This document shows, piece by piece, positions 55,161 through 64,000 of a DNA stretch of 64,000 nucleotides; the first letter of the stretch is position 1, and every line of letters starts with the position of its first letter. The DNA is from Rhizophagus irregularis (taxonomy: Eukaryota; Glomeromycota; Glomeromycetes; Glomerales; Glomeraceae), in the NCBI RefSeq assembly GCF_026210795.1, contig NC_089433.1, positions 3,931,001-3,995,000 on the forward strand. The letters are read 5' to 3'. The position numbers and the translations under genes are program-made. Below the pieces are notes generated by a model, which worked only from the letters and a program-made list of their open reading frames with translations, did not search any database and had not been told where the DNA came from.

Positions 55161-58100
55161 ATGCGAGAACAAACAACAGTTGGTCAATCTAAAAAAAACC
55201 AATTATCTATATCGGTAGCTTCAAAAACTACGAAAGTAAGACCACAAGTGCCATGCAACTGCAAAAAATGCAATGGTAAGTGGACTGAGTCGAGAACGAG
55301 AGAAAAACACTATGCAAAGGAGGAAAAGTTGCGGCTGGCAATGGAAGAACCTGATAAAAAGAAAAGGAAAGTTTCAGGATCGAATTCTGCAACTATTAAA
55401 AATCGTGATGGCAGGCATGCCAGGCTTCAATTTATTAACCCGGCAGAAGCTTGCCAACAATATAGTGATGAAGATTTTCTGCCAATTGATGATGAAACGC
55501 TTAAAAATCGTGATGCTAGGCATGCTAGGCATCAATTTATTAACCCGGCAGAAGTTGATCAACAATATAGTGATGAAGATTTTCTGCCAATTGATGATGA
55601 AACGCTATCAGATGATGATGAAGCATTAACTATGAAGCAATTTTCTGCTCCCGATTTTGATGATACTGTCGATACTTCTAATACACGCGTGAACTTTAGT
55701 GATACATGGATTTTACTTTGGATTTTTAAGTATCAAACAAGATTCCAGCTATCCGATTCGGCAATCGACGCGTTAATTAAATTTTTCAAGTTGGTTTTAT
55801 TGGAAATCGATAAAAATAGATTTGAAAATTTTCCTTCATCTGCCTATATGGCAAAAAAACTAATGGGATTTATTAAAAAATCAAATACTTATGCAGTATG
55901 TCCCCAATGTAATAAATTATTCAATCCAACAGAAGTCATTTCCAAAAGCTCAGCCGACTCCAGCACAAGATGCAACAATGTCGAGTTCCCAAATCATCCG
56001 ATAAAGAGTCAACGAAAATCTTGCAATACAGCCTTATTAAAAAAGGTACCAATATCTAAAGGATATATTTGGCGGCCGATAATGATTTACCCTCTACCAT
56101 GCTTAAAGACACAGCTAGTTGCATTGTATCAACGAGCAGGTTTTGAAGAGCTTTTACGAAAATGGACAAATCGGAGTGTTAATCAAGGATTAATGTTTGA
56201 TATTTATGATGGCGATATTTGGAAAACTTTTCCCTCACAACATGATATCCCAGATCCTTCGCCATTTTTTGCCCCAGAAACAGCAGATACTCATCTGGGA
56301 ATAATGTTAAACCTGGACTGATTCCAGCCATTTGATTCAAGAACTTATAGTTGTGGTGTGATTTATGGCGTCATCTGTAATCTTCCTCGTGATATTAGAT
56401 TCAAAAAGGAATACATGCTCACACTTGGTCTACTACCGGGACCCACAGAAGTTAAATTACACCATATAAACCATTACCTTGCCCCGATAGTTGATGTATT
56501 GCTAGAATTTTGGCATGGTTTTGACTTACCAGTGTCATCAAAACATCCAACAGGAAAGAGAATCAGATTAGCCGTCATTTGCTGTTCAAATGATATCCCT
56601 GCAGCGCAAAAATTGTGTAGCCACATATCGGCATTAGTTGGCTGCCATAGATGCTATAAATGCGCTGAAAGAAATGGTGATAACAAAAGGCCAAACTTCG
56701 GGGGATTTGATAATATAGGAGAATGGTTTAGAGAGCGAAGTGTAGATGAACATCGATGTAATGCTGAAGGTTGGCTGAGCTGCATATCCAATGAAGAAAG
56801 AAAACAACATGTTTCTGATACACATGTACGCTGGTCAGAAATGTTGAGGCTTCCTTATTTCAATCTGATTAGGCACCTAATTGTGGATCCGATGCACTGT
56901 CTTTTTCTCAGGATTACTCGTTGGATTGTGAAGTGACTATGGATTGAAAACGGAAAATTAACAAAATCTGACCTCGAATTAATCGAAAAACGGGCAAAAA
57001 GAATCAAAATACCCGCCGATTTAGGGAGAGTTCCTGATAATATAGCAACTGGAGATGGATTTTCCGCATTTACAGCCAATCAATGGAGATCCTTCATCAT
57101 GATTTATGCTACACCGATTCTTTGGGATCTTTTAGATGAATCTGATAGGAAAATTTTAGCAAATTTCGTTAGAGCGTGCTTCTTATTAGTATCACGCATT
57201 ATTGATAGAAATTCATTAAATGAAGCACATAGCCGGTTGTTAACTGTTGCTAAATTAATCGAAGAACATTACGGATCAGAATACATCACTCTGAACATTC
57301 ACCTTTCCCTTCATCTTACTGAATGCTGCCATGATTATGGTCCCTTGTATTCGTTCTGGTGTTTTTCGTTCGAAAGAATGAACGGTATTTTAGGTGAGTT
57401 TCTGAGGCTGATAAATTTTTTTTTACGACCATATTATTAAATGATAATGTTTGGTATTTAGGTTCGTATCCTAATTCACATCATCAAATTGAGTCAGAGC
57501 TCCTACGTATCATAATGCAAAATCAGAAACTTGATGATTTATTATCTGATCAATCGGATAATCTGAGACTCCAAGAAGGATTAAAGTTGTTACGCCCTTG
57601 GCCATCTGTCGGCAGCTTATCTGCATACGATGAATTTAATTTTGATGAAATGCACTGATTCATGAGAAGCTTTCGTCTTGATGTTGATGAAACAATTACT
57701 GGCAAGGAACCATTCCCCAGCGAAATAATGAAACTGACAAGATTAAAGGTTAATCTTCCTGAAGAAATTTGTGATCACTTGGTACAATATTACAAAGATG
57801 CGTATAATTTGGATTTTATATCATTTAACAAATATGTCTCAAGCAGACAAATAAAGCTGAGAAATTCAAACCAGCAGATTATTGTTCATCCTCGAGCTAA
57901 TCAGTTTGGTTGCGTCCGAATTGGTTCTGAAATTTTCGGATCAGTAATTTCACCTCAATATAAAAAGAATAGCTAATTTTATACAAGAAAATGAAATAGT
58001 TGAAGCATTCCCTGATCAAGTTCAGTTCTTCTTTGAGCATACAGTTGAACTTCCAGATGGCTACCATACGCATCGGTTAGCGTTCGTTAAGTGGTATTTA

Positions 58101-58325
58101 CCGGTAGAAGATCAACAAAAAAGATTTCAATGTCGGGTCAATAATGACAATAATAGTTGTAATATTGAGATATGGAAATATGATTTTTACAATATAGGTA
58201 GAGACAGTATTATACTGGTTCATAACATTTATGCCCGATTTATAACTAGTGATTTTACAATAGGTAAAAGGAACCCTATTAAATATATGGCAGTTATTCC
58301 AGTAAACAGACACTTTCATATTTAA
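55161..58325 (+). pseudogene. TNP2-like CACTA-2 transposase, broken
   Basis: I take ATG at 55161 (MREQTTVGQSKKNQLSISVA) as start; an upstream exon is possible. Features in order: a zinc-ribbon-like PCNCKKCNGKW; an acidic region with a perfect-looking 35-residue tandem duplication (55,395-55,605, QFINPAEA..DEDFLPIDDET); a cysteine pair YAVCPQCNKLF; the TNP2 core DIYDGDIWKTF, RLAVICCSNDIPAAQKLCSH, GCHRCYKC, HVRWSEMLRLPYF, DPMHCLFL, HLSLHLTECCHDYGPLYSFW, FERMNGILG. An intron (57394-57461, GTGAGT) leads to the last exon, which ends PVNRHFHI. In-frame TGA codons follow NLD (about 56,320), WIVK (56,937) and DEMH (57,658), and one frame change lies near 57,955. All three stops fit single C-to-T or G-to-A changes in TGG or CGA codons. 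Confidence 0.82.
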
Positions 58326-58329
58326 TTGC

Positions 58330-58832
58330 TACTACAAAAAGAAAACACTTTTGTCATATAACATTACAATAAAACTAATAATAAAGTAGAATTTAATAAA
58401 ATTTTATTAAATGCAATGCAATCCGATTGATTTTATATTGTCAATTTTATTAATTTTTAATAAATGCAGGAATTAATCTAATTTATATTTTAGCAAATTA
58501 AATTTAAGAACTTATAATTTTATATTATTACGGTATATTTATTATTTTATTACATTATATACAGTATATAAAAAGAAAAGTCACCACACCACCCGATGTC
58601 CAGGTGAACTTTTTCCAAATTTATCACTGCCACCGGCAACCCATGATAAATTTTTAAAAGAAAAAAAAAGATTTAAAAAATTATAAAAGAAAAAAAATTA
58701 TTTAAAAAATTATAAAAGAAAAAAATTATTTATAAAATAAATTGTTTATGATTTCTTCTGGGGATAAAAAATCTTCATTATACGGTGGTACCTTTGAACC
58801 CTACTACAATTACCACTTAAGTGCCCTAGTTC
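58330..58832. other. AT-rich sequence between TNP2 and zinc-knuckle ORF
   Basis: No gene. Repeats of AAAAGAAAAAAATTATTTA lie at 58,650-58,735. The AATAAAGTAGAATTTAATAA region after 58,375 could hold the transposase 3' end. Confidence 0.35.
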
Positions 58833-59198
58833 CTAACAATGTATATAACGATCTACTCCTCGAAATTCAGGTTTAAGATTAGGGCAATTTTTCAAAGAAT
58901 GTCCATAATAATGACACACCCGGCAGCCTTCTTTGAAAGGATAATACAGAATCAACCAATTATTGTTTGTTTTTGAAATTTTAACATTTTTTGAAGAGTA
59001 TAATGTTATTGGGTTTGTTGGTGATGATGATGTTGACGTTGACGTTGATGGAAGAGACGATATAACTTTCAACATGTTGCTTAATGTCAACATGGACATG
59101 CTATGGAGCCTTTTTAGTTCATCGTAAGACATTCCTTCTTTACCAACGTTTATAATTTCAATCTCTTCCGTGGTATTTTCATTATTACAGTCATTCAT
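58833..59198 (-). CDS. Small CCHC zinc-knuckle protein
   Basis: A 121-residue single-exon frame starts MNDCNNENTTEEIEIINVGK. It has a helical segment (YDELKRLHSMSMLTLSNMLK), a serine/threonine linker, and near the C-terminus CRVCHYYGHSLKNCPNL, a CX2CX4HX4C knuckle that would bind single-stranded nucleic acid. It ends RYIHC. It lies in CACTA-2, 3' of the transposase and on the other strand. Whether it belongs to the element or was captured is not clear. Confidence 0.6.
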   Translation of the reverse strand: MNDCNNENTTEEIEIINVGKEGMSYDELKRLHSMSMLTLSNMLKVISSLPSTSTSTSSSPTNPITLYSSKNVKISKTNNNWLILYYPFKEGCRVCHYYGHSLKNCPNLKPEFRGVDRYIHC

Positions 59199-60084
59199 CG
59201 TTATTAAAAATGAGAAATAAAGTGCGAGACATTTCTTACATCCTTACATCCTTTATATATAAAATGAAGTGTGAAATAAAGTGTGAGAAATAAAGTGTAT
59301 CAAAAAAAAAAAAAAAGTGTGAGAAATTTCTTACATCTTATATATATGATGCAATGCTACCCAGTATAGAAGTATACATTTTTGCTAATATGCTGGATAT
59401 GGTACAATAACATGATAGATAAGCCAGTAGATAAGCCTATATCGGTCATATCGGTCACAAGATGTGCTCAAATTATTGGTTATATCAGAATCTAATAGGA
59501 ATTTGTGAAACAGATCTCATTTCGCCACCAAAATGTGCTATTTGCTCAAAAATAGATTCAATTATAGTGAAATTTTTTAAATTGGTAATTTGTGTATCGA
59601 AATTCATAAAAGACGTAAACCTTGAGCTAAATAAATATTTATTATTCTATTAAAATTAAATCAATAAACGTGTTTTTTAAGCAGTTCAAGGAAAATTCTC
59701 GTGAATTTTTCTTAACAATCCTGATTCAATTTATTAATCGGTCTTTAAACTTTATTTCAATTATGCAAATAACTTATTTTATATATTTAACACATATAAT
59801 TAATTATTTTCTTAACATAAAAATGATAATCGCTAAATATATTTTGTATCAAGCGAAAATTATTTAAAAAATTACTTGTTTACTACCAAGTTTACTACTA
59901 CAAAAAAGCCAGAAAATAATGACAAAAATCGGTAATCGGAAGAAAAAAGCTATATCTAATCGAAAAAGAAAACTGATAAAATATTGCTGCAACCGATCAA
60001 ATCAAAATTTATAATCGTAATTAGTCTGTAATGTAGACAGCATATCATATAAGAGGAATTCTTGCGCATAGATTTCAATCGGTA

Positions 60085-61875
60085 AGGAACAAAGATAACG
60101 AGATCATATATAGTATTAGAAGTAAAAAGTCACGTCATAGGAAATACGATGAAATTGGAAAACATTTGATCGAATAAAGAACTACAAGATAGTAATAATG
60201 ATTATAATTCACCTTATTTAATTGATTGTAAAGGATGTGCGTTCAATATTAGAAGGAAGACAAATAAAGAAAAATGTATGATTTATATTGAGAAAGAAAC
60301 AGCTTTATTGATTAAGGGGAGGGTAGTGAAAGATAAGAATGATATAACATTAATGAAACCATACATGACGAGGGAAAATATATATGAGAAAAATGAAATG
60401 GTAGTTAAAGAAAATATTGGTGAATTTACAAGAAAAAAATTATAATAATATGAAAGTTTATAGTAATATAGAAGAATGTGTTAATAAAATATGGGTCAAG
60501 AAGAAATAGAAGGTTCTGTGAAAATTAAAGAATTTGTAACAGGGAAAATGAGACAAAGAGGTGATTTTACAGGTTGAAGGTATAATTCAGAAAGGATCTG
60601 ATCTGTGTCTAAATGGGTTTTTTGGAATAGAAGTGATTCCAAAGAATAATGAAGTCAATAAATTTAATTTTGAAGGAAAAATTAAATCATTAAAAATGAG
60701 AATAGTTGCATTAATAATGTTACCATGTAATATTATATTAGATTTAAGAACGGATATTAGGATAGTAGAGTGGTTATATAAATATAGTGAAACAGGTAGT
60801 ATGAGAAGAGAATTAGATGACGGGCTATTTAAATTTTGTTAACACAATATTGGAGCTCAAAAATATGGATTTGACGATGCAAGACTTGAAATTACCAGCC
60901 TTGAAAAAGGAATTAATTAAGTGTAAAGAAGTTATACCTGAAGTGAAAATAAATTTGAACAATTTGATAATTGATGAATATAGTCTACGTTGGAATCATA
61001 TACCGATCGAAGGAGGGTATAGATACTGGTTTAAAGAGCTTAGTAATAATATAACAAAAATAGATGTAATATTATTAGACTATGTCAAAGATTGTTTTAT
61101 TGAAGTAAATGGAGCGAACATTTTCATCGATTGGAAAGAAACTTTTAAATTGATAAATAATGAAATCATGATGTCAAAAATACAACGAATAGAAAGACGC
61201 GTCAATTAGATGCTGGCGCATTAAAAATTTTCTAAAAATATTACCGACATATGAAACACTTTGGAAAGAGAAGTATGGGGAATTCTAAACATGAAGTGTC
61301 CAAGATGCAAGATCGAAAAAGAAACGTGGGATCATGTTTGGTTGTGTTCCAAAAATGATACTAATACAGAATTTTATTTATTAAAAGAAAGTACCAGTGA
61401 AGTATTAACAAAGATAAGATTAGGAGTGGTTTCATTGACAAAATTTTAGAAGTGGCATCGACGAGGTCAAATATTATGGTTACGGAAGGTGTTATTAGAG
61501 AATTGACTAGAGGACTTATAAATGAGAAGTGGATGAATTGTTGTGCTAATAATATTAATGTGAGAAATTTGTGACGAATATTTGATAAGATTACAAAAAC
61601 AAATATGGACTGAAAGATGTAATGAGACAATTGAATTGGAAAAACAAATGGGAATCTTCAAGGATTTGAAAAGGAAAAAGAAAAGATCTAAAAATGGGAT
61701 AGACACAAGCGAGGTAGAATTAGAAAAATTAGAAAATAAAAAAAAAATAATAAAAAAATCAAAGATTTAATAAAAATAGATTTAGAAGAATTTTACGTGA
61801 TTAGTTTTAAAGTTTTGGTATGGAGAGATTTAATAAAATTAATAAAATACGTTTACCAAAAAAAAAAAAAAAAAA
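60085..61875 (+). mobile_element. 5'-truncated LINE with 13-bp TSD
   Basis: ATTTCAATCGGTA stands on both sides (60072-60084, 61876-61888), and a run of about 18 A ends the element at 61,875. Protein pieces from the C-terminal end of a LINE ORF2 read along the plus strand: LKMRIVALIMLPCNIILDLR, NHIPIEGGYRYWFKEL, RIERRVN and CPRCKIEKETWDHVWLC, the terminal Cys/His knuckle. Several stops (TAG, TAA, TGA) and frame changes are present. It is nested in CACTA-2 and therefore younger than that insertion. The 3' end (AAATACGTTTACC) precedes the tail. Confidence 0.88.
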
Positions 61876-61889
61876 TTTCAATCGGTAGT

Positions 61890-62638
61890 GAAATTTATAA
61901 TAATTTATATAATTTAGCCAAACCTGTTCAGTTGTACAAGTAAAGATCGACTATACACAAACCGGCACATTGAGAAAAAAATTGTCCTGAGTAATAATTT
62001 CAGATAACAAGAGGCAACAGACCACGGCTTTTAGTATTCTATTCTTCCGGCTACCAATTAGTCACCAACCGGCATATGCATGATAGGTGGTGATTGACCT
62101 TAATTTTATAATGTATTAAAATGAACGCCGATTGATGACATTTTTATATCCTGCCATCAATCGGTCACATGCTGGCTGATGACTGATTGACAAAACAGTC
62201 ATTAATCGGTCATTTGGTTAAATAAATATGCCGAAACTATTAGTTCTGGCGTTTTTTAAATGTAAAATTACAAAAAAAAATGCCGAAACTAATAGTTCCA
62301 GTGTTTTTATATGCAAAATCACTGAAAACTGATGGTTCTGGTGCTTTATATGTAAAATTACGTAGTTCGAAAAAAAATTAAAGAAAAATCCAACTGAACG
62401 GAATTGAACAGGCCTAATAAATTCGACCTGTAGATGATGACCCAATGATGCCTGATTGGTTGATATTGACAATTAGTCATCAGTCGGCTACTAATCGTCA
62501 TATAACTGATTGGTAACCGATTGGAATTAACACCTGATTGATGACTGATTGGTAACTGATTAAAAGAATCAGTAACTAATCAGTTACCAATCAGTTATAT
62601 GACCGATTGGTGGCCAATTTATTATATTTTGACCTGTG
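61890..62638. repeat. CACTA-2 right arm repeats
   Basis: Three copies of a roughly 60-70 bp unit with GAAACTAATAGTTC(C)(A)GTGTTTTT and ATGTAAAATTAC (62,230-62,370), then many TGATTGGTAACTGATT / ATCAGTTACCAATCAG words up to the end. Confidence 0.75.
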
Positions 62639-62759
62639 CTTATAAATAGTAAGTTCATTTTTGGTCTTTTGGGATTGGAACTTAATTTTCTTTAACTAAC
62701 TATATATCTTTTTTTTTTGGTCGGACTTTCACTTCTTTTTTGGGCTTTATGGTTTTTTT

Positions 62760-63420
62760 TCTTTCCTATTATGTTTATTGTTTCTTTCTTTACCATTTCG
62801 TCTCCTATCATTCTTTTACCATCTCCATTTCGTTCCACATTATTTTTTCATCTCTATTTCATCCTATATCATTTTTTTATTACAATTTTGTTCTATATCA
62901 TCATTTCATTCCTTTCATCACCATTTCGTCTTTATCATTTTTTTCTATCCCCATTTCATTCTATATCACATTTTCATCATCATTTCAACCCATACCGTTC
63001 CTTTAATCACCTTTTTGTCTCCTATTTTTCTATCATCATTTCATTTTATATTGCTTTTCATCATCATTTCATTCCATATATACTGTTCTTTTCATTGCTA
63101 TTTCATCTGGATCATCTTCTATTATTCTTTTCCATTACCATTTCGGTTTATATCACTTCATCATTATAATTTCATCCTCATACCATTCCTTTCATCACCA
63201 TTTCGTTCTATATCACTTTATAATTTTCTTTCATCACCATCATGTCCTATATCATTTTTTCTCTATCATCACTTCATTCTATATTGCTTTTTCTTCATCA
63301 TTTCATCCTATACTTTTCTTTTCATTGTTATTTTGTCTCCTATTGTTTTTTTTCCATTATCATTTCATCCTATATTGTTTCTTATTACTATTTTTATTCT
63401 TTTTTATTTCTTATACTCTT
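62760..63420. repeat. Pyrimidine-rich CATTTCGT minisatellite
   Basis: More than fifteen copies of a degenerate unit of about 25-40 bp: ATCACCATTTCGTTCTATAT with variants. The long frames here come from the repeat and encode Phe/Ser/Ile-rich strings, so I do not call a gene. A short patch of the same repeat lies at 52,640-52,745, beyond CACTA-2. Confidence 0.85.
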
Positions 63421-63582
63421 TTTGCCATTATTATTTATTTGACTGGGGTGTTCTTAAAAATTAAAGGTGTACGCAATTTTTTATTTTTTAGTCAGTTGTA
63501 TAAAAAAATTACACAAATAAAATAATTAAGTTTCATTAATTAATTATAATCACGTGATACTGGTGCTAACCACCATTGGTGG

Positions 63583-64000
63583 TAAATAGCAAACTTCTTA
63601 TTATATATATTTAAATAAATTTTTTACAAATAAATATTATATAATTATTAATAAATATAATTAGACTTCCATAGTAATATTTCATATAGTTACATCATAT
63701 AAAATTTCTCCTTATAATCATACCTTTGGGAAAATCCAATTTATATACTTATTATATAAAAAAACCTTTATATAATTACATCATAGTAAAAGCGAGCCTC
63801 TATATAGTTACCAATTTTTATAGAACCAATTAGATAACTATATAAAGATCTGACTGTACTAATAATAATATATAAAAAGTAAAATTATAAAACTGGTTAT
63901 TAATTAAACTTACTATATATTTTAATATATATAATGATTTAAATAATTAATATAATGTATATTAAATTTTATAATTGCAAAACTGGTTAAATTTATATTT
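63583..64000. other. AT-rich DNA with a worn TA-element end
   Basis: GATCTGACTG followed by TA at about 63,848-63,859, read in reverse as CAGTCAGATCTTTATATAGT, resembles the tip of the TA element at 3879. The preceding 190 bp has repeated TATAGTTAC words. A left end near 63,665 is uncertain. No gene. Confidence 0.35.

Larger units (their letters stand above)
52807..62638. mobile_element. CACTA (EnSpm) element 2, 9.8 kb
   Basis: CACAGGTCAAAT at the left and, reverse complemented, CACAGGTCAAAA at the right are flanked by CTT on both sides (52804-52806, 62639-62641). Both arms carry many ATCGGTCA/CCGATT/TGATTGGT words. Inside lie a divergent gene pair: the companion gene (minus, 53.3-54.5 kb) and a TNP2-like transposase (plus, 55.2-58.3 kb). 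A small zinc-knuckle ORF and a nested LINE follow. Both main genes carry stops, so it is probably dead, but its ends match two MITEs in the window. Confidence 0.88.
52440..63582. mobile_element. TA-target element split by CACTA-2
   Basis: The left end ACACCAGTGGTGTTCAGCAC and the right end, reverse complemented CCACCAATGGTGGTTAGCAC, pair over about 33 bp (continuing CAGTATCAYGTG) and are flanked by TA (52438-52439, 63583-63584). Both outer parts contain the same pyrimidine-rich CATTTCGTTC minisatellite (52,640-52,745 and 62,800-63,390), which supports one original 1.3-kb element. CACTA-2 (52,807-62,638) was inserted later. Confidence 0.7.

Noticed and set aside
62717-63525. Overlapping long frames up to 228 residues
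   Set aside because: They are produced by a pyrimidine-rich minisatellite; three frames are open at once and all give Phe/Ser/Ile-rich strings.

Overview
The window is strongly AT-rich eukaryotic DNA with short GT-AG introns (about 65-80 nt), tandem BTB-TLDc genes and dense nested transposons. Gene style (BTB/TLDc paralogues, PIF1-like helicase scraps, Plavaka and CACTA transposases, LINE fragments) suggests an arbuscular mycorrhizal fungus, most likely Rhizophagus or a relative. That assignment rests on family recognition, not on a search. I see no rRNA, CRISPR array or prokaryotic operon, and no free-standing tRNA gene.

Region 1, about 0-19.5 kb: three BTB-BACK-TLDc paralogues lie on the minus strand, each with one intron at the same place. 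Two are intact (10.5-12.0 and 17.1-18.6 kb); one is broken by an in-frame stop (1.1-2.6 kb). They sit in a repeated block that also carries their upstream and downstream flanks. Between them lie a three-layer nest (hAT containing a TA-target element containing a tRNA-headed SINE, 3.1-5.9 kb), an intact five-exon tyrosine recombinase gene (6.0-7.65 kb), a TIR element with palindromic ends (7.8-9.6 kb), LINE debris, a PIF1-like fragment and small MITEs.

Region 2, about 19.5-24.9 kb: an array of intron-like cassettes, then a decayed MULE with its FAR1-like transposase and a hAT-type MITE nested in its left end.

Region 3, 25.1-43.8 kb, is a four-level nest. An ORF1-only LINE-like retroposon (26,228-43,792) is split by a 15.5-kb CACTA element (27,100-42,626, TSD TAC). 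The CACTA contains a 9.6-kb TIR element with a Myb/SANT-like gene (27,437-37,016, TSD ATT). That element contains a 6.1-kb Plavaka element (29,572-35,644) with an apparently intact 860-residue transposase and a divergent 381-residue companion gene. The CACTA keeps a decayed TNP2-like transposase, a companion gene, and a 537-bp foldback MITE.

Region 4, 43.9-52.4 kb: a MULE-type element carrying an OTU/vertnin-like protease remnant, a second and larger intron-like cassette array split by a solo LTR, and a hAT transposase pseudogene. The hAT gene is split by a TA-target element, which itself carries a second solo LTR, and by a 3-bp-TSD MITE.

Region 5, 52.4-63.6 kb: a TA-target element split by a 9.8-kb CACTA element (TSD CTT) with a broken TNP2-like transposase, a divergent companion gene, a small zinc-knuckle ORF and a 5'-truncated LINE with its own TSD. 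Most boundaries were found by matching TIRs and target-site duplications by eye. In four cases removing the insert restores an open reading frame or matches a paralogous empty site.
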